From DATKFM01 sp046154965 (GTDB lineage Bacteria; Pseudomonadota; Alphaproteobacteria; Dongiales; Dongiaceae): a DNA stretch of 64,000 nt. This document shows positions 51,662 through 60,385 of this stretch, one piece after another. A model generated the notes under the pieces. That model had not been told where the DNA came from, did not search any database, and saw nothing but the letters and a program-made list of their open reading frames with translations. The number at the start of each line of letters is the position of its first letter. The first letter of the stretch is position 1. Both the position numbers and the translations under genes were made by a program. The stretch is from positions 1 to 64,000 of the forward strand of contig JBJXDY010000104.1 in assembly GCA_046154965.1 (NCBI GenBank). Reading direction: 5' to 3'.

Positions 51662-53242
51662 CTACTCCGCCGCCTGCGCCGGACGCGGGCGCATGTTCTC
51701 CCGCGGCAAACGGATCGGCAGCTTGGCGCGGATCGCGTCGTCGACCACGTCAGGCACATGGCGCGGATAGTGCCGCGCCAGGATCTCTCTGGTCTTTTTC
51801 ACCGCCTTGTCGATGATGTCGGTGGAGCCCTGCTCGCGCCATTCCTTCGGGCTCGTGCGGTCGCCGACCATCGGATAGACATAGGCTGTCTGCATCAGCC
51901 GCAGCGTCTGGTCCGAGCCCAGATAATGCCCCGGCCCGCCGATGCAGGCATCGCGGATGGTGTCGAGCGAGAGCGTGTCGTCGCTGACCTCGATGCCCCT
52001 GATGATCCGCTGGGTGGCGCCGATGATGTCGTTGTCGATGATCAGGCTCTCCAGGCAATAGCCCAGCAGGCTGGCATGCATGCCGGCGCTTTCATAGATC
52101 AGGTTCGCGCCGGCATTGCCGACGATGGCGTGGTTGTAGGCCTTCTCCGCGCCGGCCTGCGCGTCGGGCACCTTGGAGTCGCACATGCCCGAGGAGGTGC
52201 CGCCGGTCAGGTCGTAGAAATGCGCCATCTGCGCGCAGCCGGCGGAGAGCAGCGCCTGCTCCGGGCTGCCGCCCGACATGGCACCGGTGCGCAGGTCCGA
52301 AACGAACGGCCAGGTACCGAAGATCGCCGGCGCGCCGGGCTTCAGCGCGTTCACATAGATCAGGCCGGCAATCACTTCCGCCGTCGCCTGCACGATGGTG
52401 CCGGCCAGCGCCGCCGGCGCCGTGGCGCCCGCCTGCCCCGCCGACAGCAGCAGCACGGGCATTCCGCCCCGCACCGCCAGCTCGAGACAATGGCTGGCAT
52501 CAACGGCGAATTTCAGCGGCGGCACGACGAAACAGTTCGACTGGCTGACGAACGGCCGCGCCCGCCATTTGTCCTCGCCACCCGCGATCGCATGCAGCAT
52601 TTGGAACGACGCTTCCAGATGCTCCGCCGCCACCCAGCTCGAACCCACATGCTTGGTGGTGCCCATGATGCTGGCGTAACAGGTGTTGATGTCCATCTCC
52701 CGGGGGTCCGGCAGATCGCGCGGCACCACGGCGCGCTGGAAGAAATGAATATGCTCCATCTCATCGACGATGCGGGCGATGTCGTAGAGGTCCTGCAAAT
52801 AGGACTCGCGGTATTCGCCGGTCCTGGGATCGACGATATGCACGGCCGCACCGGCGGTGCCGAAGTAGACCTTCTTGCCCCAGGGCTCCATGTCGTGGCG
52901 CGGCTCCTGGCCATAAAGCACGAACTGCCGCGCCGCCTTGGCGATGGTGTCCTCGACGAGAGAGCGCGAGAAGGTCAGCCGCCCATTGTCGTCGTATTCG
53001 GCGCCCGCCGCCGTGCAGGCTTCGATACAGGTGGGGATGGCGTCGGCGAGACCGATGTTCGCCAGCACATCCAGCACCGCGCCATGGATCTTCTGGATGT
53101 CCTCGTCCTTAAGCGCCCTGTAGTTGCCGCCCTCCATGCCCGGCCAGACCGGCCGCTGGTTCTGGGGCAAGGGCGCAGCCCGCTGGGCCCGGCGCGCCGC
53201 GCGCCCGCCGCGTCGGCCGCTATCAACCTGGATGTCGCTCAT
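51662..53242 (-). CDS. MttB-family methyltransferase (non-pyrrolysine, MtgB-like)
   Basis: This 526-residue TIM-barrel protein is of the trimethylamine methyltransferase superfamily, starting at ATG 53242 behind GGAG. Blocks include VFGTxx-type IFGTWPFVSDLR, GGSPEQALLSAGCAQMAHFYDL (in part) and GMCDSKVPDAQAGAEK. The frame is continuous with no in-frame amber codon, so it is the pyrrolysine-free branch that includes glycine betaine methyltransferase. Such enzymes pass a methyl group to a corrinoid protein, and no such gene is adjacent. The downstream dehydrogenases fit betaine, then dimethylglycine, then sarcosine. Confidence 0.85.
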   Translation of the reverse strand: MSDIQVDSGRRGGRAARRAQRAAPLPQNQRPVWPGMEGGNYRALKDEDIQKIHGAVLDVLANIGLADAIPTCIEACTAAGAEYDDNGRLTFSRSLVEDTIAKAARQFVLYGQEPRHDMEPWGKKVYFGTAGAAVHIVDPRTGEYRESYLQDLYDIARIVDEMEHIHFFQRAVVPRDLPDPREMDINTCYASIMGTTKHVGSSWVAAEHLEASFQMLHAIAGGEDKWRARPFVSQSNCFVVPPLKFAVDASHCLELAVRGGMPVLLLSAGQAGATAPAALAGTIVQATAEVIAGLIYVNALKPGAPAIFGTWPFVSDLRTGAMSGGSPEQALLSAGCAQMAHFYDLTGGTSSGMCDSKVPDAQAGAEKAYNHAIVGNAGANLIYESAGMHASLLGYCLESLIIDNDIIGATQRIIRGIEVSDDTLSLDTIRDACIGGPGHYLGSDQTLRLMQTAYVYPMVGDRTSPKEWREQGSTDIIDKAVKKTREILARHYPRHVPDVVDDAIRAKLPIRLPRENMRPRPAQAAE

Positions 53243-53322
53243 CGAAAGCTCCTGGGGCTTTGAATTCCTTTGGATGTTCACCGATTCCGGGTCGATTTCG
53301 CAACCGAGCGTTTTTCATAGAT

Positions 53323-53345
53323 ACATGAATTCAGTTCACATGAAT
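53323..53345. promoter_or_regulatory. Direct repeats between the LysR gene and the methylated-amine operon
   Basis: ACATGAAT occurs at 53323-53330 and again at 53338-53345, 15 bases apart, in an AT-rich stretch of the divergent promoter region. Spacing and location suit binding by the adjacent LysR regulator. The partner half-site AATTCAC follows at 53360. Confidence 0.45.
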
Positions 53346-53415
53346 CTGTGTGTATCCTATAATTCACAGTCACTTAAGCGCATAACTAACTAACTGGCAT
53401 GAACCTGCCCTATCG

Positions 53416-54366
53416 ATGGACCGCCGAAATCTGCCCTCGTTTTCATCGCTTCGCGCCTTCGAAGCCGCCGCCCGGCACCTCAGCTTCCGCGCCGCCGGCG
53501 AGGAGCTCGGCCTGACCCAATCGGCCATCAGCCACCAGATTAAGGAGCTGGAGACCTGGATGGGCTTGCCGCTGTTCGCGCGGTTGGCGCGGCGGGTGGA
53601 GTTGACCGACGCGGGCGCGCTCTACTTCCCATTCCTGCGCGACGCGTTCGACCGCATCGCCCAGGGCACAGATATCCTGCGGCGATCGACGGCCGGCGGC
53701 GATCTCACCGTGCAGGTCTACGTCACCATGGCTGTGCGATGGCTGATCCCGCGCATGCATGAATTTCACCGTGCCAATCCGGATATCGCCGTGAAGCTGG
53801 ACGCCAGCCATTTCGACTGGGGCTTCAACGAGAAGCGTGCCGATGTGGGCATTGTCTATGCGCGGGAGACGGACCAACAGCAGCTCAGCTACACGCATCT
53901 TTTCGACGCCGAGCTGTCGCCGGTCTGCAGCCCCGCGGTGGCGCAAGGCGGCCTGGGCCTGCGCCAGCCCGCCGATCTGGTGAACCACACGCTGATCGAG
54001 CTGTTCACCGCGCCCGACGAATGGGCCACTTGGCTCAACGCCGCCGGCGTGCCGCAGATGACGGGCCGCAGCGGCATCAAGGTGGATAGCTATCTGCTGG
54101 CGATCGAGACCGCCGTCGACGGTCAGGGCATCGCCATCGCGCCGCATTTCCTGGTCGCGGCCGATCTGCGTAGCGGGCGCCTGGCGCAGCCCTTCAAGCT
54201 CTCCTGCCGCCAGCCCGGCGGCTGGTACTTCGTCTGCCGCTCAGCACTGGCGCAGGACCGGCGCGTCGCGCGGTTTCGCGAGTGGATCGTCCAGCAGGTG
54301 GCTGCCGATCCGGAGATCGGCGCCGCCGCTAAACCCAGGGCAGCGAGTAGGTCTTCACGTTCGTGA
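53416..54366 (+). CDS. LysR-family regulator (GcvA-like)
   Basis: This 316-residue regulator has an N-terminal winged helix: LPSFSSLRAFEAAARHLSFRAAGEEL (in part) and LTQSAISHQIKELE. The opening LPSL/FxxLRAFEAAAR and the ligand domain with FHRANPDIAVKLD are typical of the GcvA group, which senses glycine or related amines. It is divergent from the MttB-dehydrogenase operon and most likely controls it. Its last 38 bases overlap the end of the convergent aldehyde dehydrogenase gene. Confidence 0.88.
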   Translation: MDRRNLPSFSSLRAFEAAARHLSFRAAGEELGLTQSAISHQIKELETWMGLPLFARLARRVELTDAGALYFPFLRDAFDRIAQGTDILRRSTAGGDLTVQVYVTMAVRWLIPRMHEFHRANPDIAVKLDASHFDWGFNEKRADVGIVYARETDQQQLSYTHLFDAELSPVCSPAVAQGGLGLRQPADLVNHTLIELFTAPDEWATWLNAAGVPQMTGRSGIKVDSYLLAIETAVDGQGIAIAPHFLVAADLRSGRLAQPFKLSCRQPGGWYFVCRSALAQDRRVARFREWIVQQVAADPEIGAAAKPRAASRSSRS

Positions 54367-55759
54367 AACTCTTCATCGCCTCGATCACGCCTTCCTTGAT
54401 GCCGAGGCCGGAGTCCTTGATGCCGCCGAAGGGCGACATCTCGATGCGGTAGCCCGGCACTTCCCGGATATTCACCGTGCCGACCTTAAGCTCGCTGACG
54501 AAGCGCGTGATGTAGTCCAGGCGGTTGGTGCAGACGCCCGACGAAAGCCCATAAGCGGTCGAGTTGGACACGCGGATCGCATCGTCGATGTCCTTCACGC
54601 GGATGACCGGCGACACCGGGCCGAAGGTCTCGTGCTTCACCAGCTTGCAGTCATAGGGGACATGATCCACCACGGTGGGCGAATAGAGCGCGCCCTTGCG
54701 GATGTTGCCGTAGAGAAGCTTGGCACCGGCGGCGACGGCATCGTTGACCATATCTTCGCAGTATTTCGCCGCAGGCTCGTCGATGACCGTACCCATGTCC
54801 GTCGCAGGATCCAGGGGATCGCCGTATCTGATCTTCTTCGTCTTCTCCAGCAGCAGATCGACGAAGCGGTCGGCCACGGCCTCCACCACGATCATGCGCT
54901 TGACCGCGGTGCAGCGCTGGCCGGAGTTCTTATAGGAGCCGGCCACCGCGAGCGTCGCCGCTTCCTCGATATCCGCATCCTCCATGACGATCAGCGGATC
55001 GTTGCCGCCCAGCTCCAGCACGGCGCGGCGATAGCCCATATGGTTGGCGATGTACTTGCCGACGGAGACCCCGCCCGTGAAGGTGATGAGATCCACATGG
55101 GGATTGGTCAGCATCTCGTCGGCGATCTCCTTCGGATCGCCGGTGATGACCTGGAGCATTTCCGGCGGCAGGCCGGCCTCATACAGCACGTCTGCCAGCA
55201 GCAGCGCCGTCAGCGGCGTCTTCTCCGAGGGCTTCAGCACCATCTTGTTGTTGGTGGCGATGGACGGCGCCACCTTGTGCGCCACCTGGTTCAGCGGATG
55301 GTTGAACGGCGTGATCGCGGTAATCGCCGTCAGGGGATCGCGCTGCGTGTAGATTCGGCGCTTCTTGCCGTGAGGCGTGATGTCGCAGGAGAATATCTGT
55401 CCGTCATCGAACACGCAGGCATTGGCCGAAAGCGTGAACACGTCATAGGCGCGGCCGACCTCGTAGGTCGAGTCCTTGAGGCACAGGCCGGACTCCAGCG
55501 TGATCAGGCGGGCGATCTCGTCGCGGCGCGCGACCAGCGCATCGGCGGCCTTGCGCAGGATCGCCGAACGGTCGGCGCGGGACAGCTTGGCACTGTAAGC
55601 GGCCGCCTTTTCATAGGCGCCGCGCACATCTGAAATCGTCGCCTTCGGCACGGTGCCGACGACTGTGTTATCGTAGGGATAATGCACATCGATGACGCTG
55701 TCGCGGCTGACCTTCTCGCCGGCGATGCGCATCGCTTCCTTGCGGATGACCGCGTTCAT
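54329..55759 (-). CDS. phnY: Phosphonoacetaldehyde dehydrogenase PhnY
   Basis: This 476-residue NAD-dependent aldehyde dehydrogenase carries the catalytic cysteine in NSGQRCTAVKR, the glutamate in LELGGNDPLIV and the FTGGVSVGK cofactor motif. Its last position in a phnW-phnA-phnY operon identifies it as the enzyme oxidising phosphonoacetaldehyde to phosphonoacetate. The gene starts two bases after the phnA stop. Confidence 0.9.
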   Translation of the reverse strand: MNAVIRKEAMRIAGEKVSRDSVIDVHYPYDNTVVGTVPKATISDVRGAYEKAAAYSAKLSRADRSAILRKAADALVARRDEIARLITLESGLCLKDSTYEVGRAYDVFTLSANACVFDDGQIFSCDITPHGKKRRIYTQRDPLTAITAITPFNHPLNQVAHKVAPSIATNNKMVLKPSEKTPLTALLLADVLYEAGLPPEMLQVITGDPKEIADEMLTNPHVDLITFTGGVSVGKYIANHMGYRRAVLELGGNDPLIVMEDADIEEAATLAVAGSYKNSGQRCTAVKRMIVVEAVADRFVDLLLEKTKKIRYGDPLDPATDMGTVIDEPAAKYCEDMVNDAVAAGAKLLYGNIRKGALYSPTVVDHVPYDCKLVKHETFGPVSPVIRVKDIDDAIRVSNSTAYGLSSGVCTNRLDYITRFVSELKVGTVNIREVPGYRIEMSPFGGIKDSGLGIKEGVIEAMKSFTNVKTYSLPWV

Positions 55760-55761
55760 GT

Positions 55762-57027
55762 TCAGACCGCCTTTGAGAGTGTGGATTGCGCCGCGGCGCC
55801 CGCATGATTCAGCGCGAGATCGAAGACGCTGAAATTACGCAGGCGCAGATTGGCCGGCAGCCGGCCCACCGGACGATTCATCAGCAAGGGCACGCGCTGT
55901 TCGGAGATGCCGCCATGGGACCGCAGCGGCGCATCGAGGCCGGAGAGATCGTGGCGGCTGGCGCTGGTGCCGATGGCGAAACTGCGCTGGGACACCGCGA
56001 CGATGTCGCCCATGCGATCCTCAGGCAGTTCGAAACGGCGGCAGGCCTCTTCGCGGGATAGTACGGTCTCCATGCCCGGCAAGGCCGCCAGGCGCTTCAG
56101 GATACCCCCGCGGTCGGCGCTGTCAGGCAGATAGACGGTCGCGAAAGAACCGAGCGCGCCGTGATGCACCACATAGGGATCGGTGATCGGCAGGATCACC
56201 CGCGCGGCATCCTTGCCCAGCCAGCCATCGAGCACGTCCTGCAGATAGACAACCTGCGGCGCGCTGTTGCCGTCGGTCTTGCCGTTCATGCCGTGATCGG
56301 CAGTCACCGCGACGACCGCGCGCAGCGCATCCAGCCGCGCCAGATAGCCGTCGATCATGGAGTAAAAGGCGTTGGCGGCCGGCGTTCCCGGCGCATGCTT
56401 GTGCTGGATGTAGTCGGTGGTCGAAAGATACATGATGTCCGGCCGCATCGACTCCATCAGCTTCACGCCCGCGGCGAAAACGAACTCGCTGAGATCGGCA
56501 CTATAGACCGACGGCAGCGGCTTACCGACGAAACCCAGCGCATTGTCGATGCCATGCTCGGCCTTCGTCGTCTCATTCGCCTTCTCCGCCGAGAAGCAGA
56601 TGCCGGTGAGATCCTTGCCGAGGAGCCGCCGCAGCTTGTCCTTGGCGGTCACGACGGCGACCTTCGCGCCGGCGCGGGCAAAGGCGGCGAGGATCGTCTC
56701 GGCGCGCAGGTACTTCGGATCATTCATCATGATCTCCTGCCCGGCCTCGCGGTCGTAGAAGTAGTTGCCGCAGATGCCGTGCACCGCGGGCGAAGCGCCG
56801 GTCACGATCGACAGGTTGTTCGGGTTGGTGAAGCTGGGCACCACGCAATCGGCCAACAGGTTCGCGCCATCAGGCAGCGTGCGCCTCAGCCAGGGCATCG
56901 CGCCCGCCTCCATGGCGCGGGTCGTGTAGTCGGGCTCGCTGCCGTCGATGCAGACGACCACGAGCGGCGCGCTCGGCCAAGCATAGGCCTTGCCGTTGAC
57001 GGTGATCGATTTCGGATGCTGTGCCAT
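55762..57027 (-). CDS. phnA: Phosphonoacetate hydrolase PhnA
   Basis: This 421-residue zinc enzyme of the alkaline phosphatase superfamily cleaves phosphonoacetate to acetate and phosphate. Features are VVVCIDGSEPDY (metal Asp), the nucleophile threonine in PSFTNPNNLSIVTG, TTDYIQHKHAP and VTADHGMNGKT. I start at ATG 57027 behind AAGGCGAG; a GTG at 57057 would overlap phnW. It is the second of three genes for 2-aminoethylphosphonate breakdown. Confidence 0.92.
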   Translation of the reverse strand: MAQHPKSITVNGKAYAWPSAPLVVVCIDGSEPDYTTRAMEAGAMPWLRRTLPDGANLLADCVVPSFTNPNNLSIVTGASPAVHGICGNYFYDREAGQEIMMNDPKYLRAETILAAFARAGAKVAVVTAKDKLRRLLGKDLTGICFSAEKANETTKAEHGIDNALGFVGKPLPSVYSADLSEFVFAAGVKLMESMRPDIMYLSTTDYIQHKHAPGTPAANAFYSMIDGYLARLDALRAVVAVTADHGMNGKTDGNSAPQVVYLQDVLDGWLGKDAARVILPITDPYVVHHGALGSFATVYLPDSADRGGILKRLAALPGMETVLSREEACRRFELPEDRMGDIVAVSQRSFAIGTSASRHDLSGLDAPLRSHGGISEQRVPLLMNRPVGRLPANLRLRNFSVFDLALNHAGAAAQSTLSKAV

Positions 57028-57046
57028 GTCTATCGAACTCTCGCCT

Positions 57047-58189
57047 TTATGCCGCACTCTTGGAGCGCGCCGGGGCGCCTGACGTCACGCCCATCTCCGC
57101 CAGCACGGCGCGCACCGCGTCGAGCGCGCCATTCATCTCGGCATCGCCGAGGCGGCCGATGCAGCCGATGCGGAAGGAGTCGGCCACGGTCAGCTTGCCG
57201 GGATAGATCACGTAGCCGCGCTCCCTGAGCTTGTCATAGAACAGCTCGAACTTGAACTTCGGATCCGCCGGCATGTGGAAGGTGACGATGATCGGCGCCT
57301 GGATCGCATCGGGCAGCAACGTCTCGAATCCCAGGCTGCGCATGCCGTCGATCAGGGTCTTGCAGTTGCGGCGGTAGCGCGCGCCGCGGCCGGCGACGCC
57401 GCCTTCGGCTTCGTGCTCTTTCAGCGCCTGGTCGAACGCCACGATGACATGGATCGGCGGGGTGAAGCGCCATTGCGCATTCTTCTCCATCGCCACCCAT
57501 TGGTCATGCAGGTCAAGGCTGAGCGCGTGGGCATTGCCGCCGCAGGTTTCCAGCGCCGCCTTGCGGGCGATGACGAAGCCCATGCCGGGCACGCCTTCCA
57601 GGCATTTGTTGGACGAGGCCGCCAGCGCATCGAACGGCACCAGGCGCGCATCCACGGCAAGTGCGCCGAAAGCGCTCATGGAGTCGATCAGCAGGCTGCG
57701 GCCGGCGCGCTTCACCGCGGCGGCGATTTCCTCGATCGGATTGAGGACGCCGGAAGTGGTCTCGCAGTGGACCACGAAGACATGGGTGATCGCGGGATCG
57801 TCCTTCAGCTTTGCGGCCACATCCGCCGGCTCGACCGGCCGGTCTTCGGCCCATTCCATCGTCGCGTAGCCGCGGCCGCTATAGTCGGCGATCCTCGCCG
57901 CCCGCTTGCCATAGGCGCCGTTGATCAGGATCAGCAGCTTGCCGCTCTTCGGCACGAAGGTGCCGATCATCGCTTCCACGGAAAACGTGCCGCTGCCCTG
58001 GAGCGGCACGCAGACATGGCTGCCGGTCGCCTGCGCCAACTCCACCAGCCGGTCGCGCACCCGCCTGTTGATGGCGATGAAGGCAGCGTCCCGCGAACCC
58101 CAGTCATGGAGCATGGCCTGCTTCACGCCGGCCGAGGTAGTCAGCGGACCGGGCGTCAGCAGCCAGGGATCGCGCGGGGCAGAGGGCAT
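57047..58189 (-). CDS. phnW: 2-Aminoethylphosphonate-pyruvate transaminase PhnW
   Basis: This 380-residue class V PLP enzyme starts at ATG 58189 behind AAGGAG. It has LLTPGPLTTS at the N-terminus, LQGSGTFSVEAMIGTF and the PLP lysine in ASSNKCLEGVPG. It converts 2-aminoethylphosphonate and pyruvate to phosphonoacetaldehyde and alanine, the first step of the PhnW-PhnY-PhnA route. It heads the operon and is divergent from a LysR gene. Confidence 0.92.
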   Translation of the reverse strand: MPSAPRDPWLLTPGPLTTSAGVKQAMLHDWGSRDAAFIAINRRVRDRLVELAQATGSHVCVPLQGSGTFSVEAMIGTFVPKSGKLLILINGAYGKRAARIADYSGRGYATMEWAEDRPVEPADVAAKLKDDPAITHVFVVHCETTSGVLNPIEEIAAAVKRAGRSLLIDSMSAFGALAVDARLVPFDALAASSNKCLEGVPGMGFVIARKAALETCGGNAHALSLDLHDQWVAMEKNAQWRFTPPIHVIVAFDQALKEHEAEGGVAGRGARYRRNCKTLIDGMRSLGFETLLPDAIQAPIIVTFHMPADPKFKFELFYDKLRERGYVIYPGKLTVADSFRIGCIGRLGDAEMNGALDAVRAVLAEMGVTSGAPARSKSAA

Positions 58190-58234
58190 GAGGGGCTCCT
58201 TGAATTCGTTGCTTGCCCTTAAATGGCCCTGGGG

Positions 58235-58275
58235 CTTATCATAAGTCAAATCACTACTTTCTATATTTAATATAG
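58235..58275. promoter_or_regulatory. Palindromes in the phnW/LysR divergent promoter
   Basis: CTTATcATAAG (58235-58245) and CTATATTtAATATAG (58261-58275) are both perfect palindromes. The second ends two bases before the ATG of the LysR gene. They lie in the only AT-rich patch between the divergent genes and are likely operators of that regulator, which would repress its own gene and control phnW. Confidence 0.6.
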
Positions 58276-58277
58276 AC

Positions 58278-59144
58278 ATGATCTATACTCAACTTCGCGC
58301 CTTCCATGCGGTGGCCGCCGCCAGCAGCTTCACCAAGGCGGCCGACGCGCTGCACGTCACCCAGCCCACCCTGTCGGCCCAGGTGAAGGCGCTGGAGGAG
58401 GCCTATGGCGTCGAGCTGTTCGAGCGCCGCGGCCGCGGCATCGCACCCACGGAGCTGGGCCGCCGCCTGCAGGAGATCACCCGCCGCTTCTTCAACCTGG
58501 AGGACGAGGCGGAGGAGCTGCTGGCAGCCACCCGCGGCCTGATCCGCGGCCATCTGCGGGTCGGCGCCGATGCGCCCTACCATGTCATGGAGTCGCTGGC
58601 CGCCTTTAACCGCCGCTACCCCAAGCTGACCCTGGCGCTGGCCATCGGCAATTCGGCGGAGTTGCTGCAGGACTTGCTGGAGCATCGCAGCGACGTCGCC
58701 ATCGTCGCCGATGTGCCCGGCGACGCCCGCCTCCACGCCCTGCCCCTCCGCCGCGATCGGCTCATCGGCTTCGTCCCCGCCGGCCATCCCCTGGCCCGCA
58801 AAGGCCGCATCGAGGCCGGGGCGCTGGCCGGCCATCGCCTGGTGCTGCGGGAGCCCGGCTCCACCACGCGCCATCTGTTCGAGACGGCCATGAGCCGCGC
58901 CGGCCATGGCCTGGGCGAGGTGCTGGAGATCGGCAGCCGGGAGGCCGTGCGCGAGGCCGTGGCGGCGGGCCTGGGCATCGGCATCGTCTCCGAGAGCGAG
59001 TTCGGCCAGGACACGCGCCTGCAGCCTCTGCGCCTGTCGGGCGTCGATGTGGAGATGACCGAGTATGTGGTCTGCCTGGCGGAGCGGCGGGAGCTCAGGC
59101 TGGTGAAGGCGTTCCTGGAGATCGTCGCCGCGACGGCGACGTAA
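58278..59144 (+). CDS. LysR-family regulator of the phn operon (PhnR-like)
   Basis: This 288-residue regulator has the N-terminal helix-turn-helix ADALHVTQPTLSAQVKALEE and a LysR ligand domain. It is divergent from phnWAY with 88 bases between starts, so it very likely activates that operon in response to an aminoethylphosphonate-pathway compound. LysR regulators in this position are known for the same pathway in rhizobia. The gene may be nearly leaderless, since a palindrome abuts its ATG. Confidence 0.85.
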   Translation: MIYTQLRAFHAVAAASSFTKAADALHVTQPTLSAQVKALEEAYGVELFERRGRGIAPTELGRRLQEITRRFFNLEDEAEELLAATRGLIRGHLRVGADAPYHVMESLAAFNRRYPKLTLALAIGNSAELLQDLLEHRSDVAIVADVPGDARLHALPLRRDRLIGFVPAGHPLARKGRIEAGALAGHRLVLREPGSTTRHLFETAMSRAGHGLGEVLEIGSREAVREAVAAGLGIGIVSESEFGQDTRLQPLRLSGVDVEMTEYVVCLAERRELRLVKAFLEIVAATAT

Positions 59145-59147
59145 GGC

Positions 59148-59579
59148 CTAGACGGGCGCGCGGCCGGGGCAGAGAAGGATAAAGACAGCGACCGCCAGCA
59201 GAACGGCGCCGACGATCTCCGGCACAAGCCAGTTTCCCGCATACAGGTAGGTGGTGACCGCAAAGCTTCCGGCCATCATGGCAACTGCTCCGGCCTTCGC
59301 CTTGGGCGGGATCACCCGGTGGCGGTGCCATTGGCGCAGGCCCCGGCCCAGGCGCGGGTGATCGTAGAGCCAACGCTGCAGCCGCTCCGAACTGCGGGAG
59401 AAGCACCAGAGCGCCAGCAGCAGGAAGATCGTGGTCGGCATGACCGGCAGGAACAGGCCGGCGATGCCCAGCCCCAGGCAAACGAACCCCGCCGCCAGGG
59501 CGATCTGGCGGATCGGCCGGCAGGCGATGGGGCGGTGCTCCAGGGTATCGGTCGGCATGGACTCACCGGTGGTTGGCAT
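59148..59579 (-). CDS. DUF454 (YbaN-like) inner-membrane protein
   Basis: This 143-residue membrane protein has the DUF454 signature: LGIAGLFLPVMPTTIFLLLA followed by WCFSRSSERLQRWLYDHPRLG. It has three to four hydrophobic segments. A second ATG at 59558 would shorten it by seven residues. The function of YbaN proteins is unknown. It is convergent with the LysR gene, with three bases between stops. Confidence 0.82.
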   Translation of the reverse strand: MPTTGESMPTDTLEHRPIACRPIRQIALAAGFVCLGLGIAGLFLPVMPTTIFLLLALWCFSRSSERLQRWLYDHPRLGRGLRQWHRHRVIPPKAKAGAVAMMAGSFAVTTYLYAGNWLVPEIVGAVLLAVAVFILLCPGRAPV

Positions 59580-60385
59580 TCGGGCATGGCCACATGGCTG
59601 GGATAAGCTGTCATACCAGACAATCCCAGCCTAGTGCTTTTCGCGAGACGTTCTGTGATGGGGCGCACACCGGGCCGCTGGACACGCGGGTACGGGGCTA
59701 ATTCGAGCGATGGACCCCATGTCCAGCGAGGAACTGCCCCACCGTCCAGCGGCGATATGGACAGGGGCCGGAAGAGAACCGCAAAGACGCGACGGCGCAG
59801 AGGTCGCCTGTGAGGGTGGCATTCCGACCCGCCCCGCCCGGAAAGTTGAATCCGTGCGATGAACCCCATGCCAAGCGAGCCCTCGAACGCGCGACACCGT
59901 CTCCGAACAACATCGGTGCCGGCCCCCTCCCTACCCTCCCCCGCCAAGCGGCGGAGGAGGTGGCTCGCGCAGCGAGACGGAAGCGGCATGGCGCGGTCTT
60001 CAACCGCCGCACTGCTCGCTGAACCTACGTCAATGCGATTCCGTTCGATCGACCCCATGCCAAGCGAGGACGTGGCTCAGCGTCCAGCGGAAATGAACGA
60101 ACCCGTAGTCATCTACGTCCACTGTCTGATGGGAACACAGGCATACGGTCGGGACGCCGGACGGTCCAGACGACAAACAGATCCACAATGTCCAACATCG
60201 AGGCTCCCGGCGCAGGACCGGGAGCGACTCCCGGATATGGGGATCGGGATCGCGGGTTCAAGGAATTTGATCCTTGATGTCCGTTCATTCCGCCTCGGCT
60301 TGTTCTTGATTGCGCCTCCTTACGAAAACTACATCGGTGTCAGGCTGCGCTGGATTGCGCGCATCCAGGGCTGTAGCCTCGGCGA
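59580..60385. other. Gene-free stretch of about 800 bases with degenerate repeats
   Basis: No supported gene is seen here. Open frames translate to arginine-rich, non-globular sequence and change frame across the repeats. Three diverged copies of a unit containing ACCCCATGyCnAGCGAG occur (see the repeat entry). The last about 100 bases must hold the promoter of the AraC gene. Confidence 0.5.
59704..60090. repeat. Three degenerate copies of a short repeat
   Basis: Copies lie at about 59704-59755, 59845-59885 and 60036-60090. All share CGATGGACCCCATGTCCAGCGAGG-like sequence (ACCCCATG followed by CCAAGCGAG or TCCAGCGAG). The first and third also share CGTCCAGCGG about 20 bases on. Spacing is irregular (about 140 and 190 bases). 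Confidence 0.5.

Noticed and set aside
49559..53263. Very long open frame opposite the methyltransferase and dehydrogenase genes
   Set aside because: It is antisense to two clear protein families. High GC leaves such frames open by chance, and its translation is rich in Arg, His, Ala and Gly without domains.
60188..60277. 29-residue glycine/proline-rich open frame ending in GFKEFDP
   Set aside because: It has no ribosome binding site, no recognisable family and lies in a gene-free stretch. It could be a small protein but I cannot support it.
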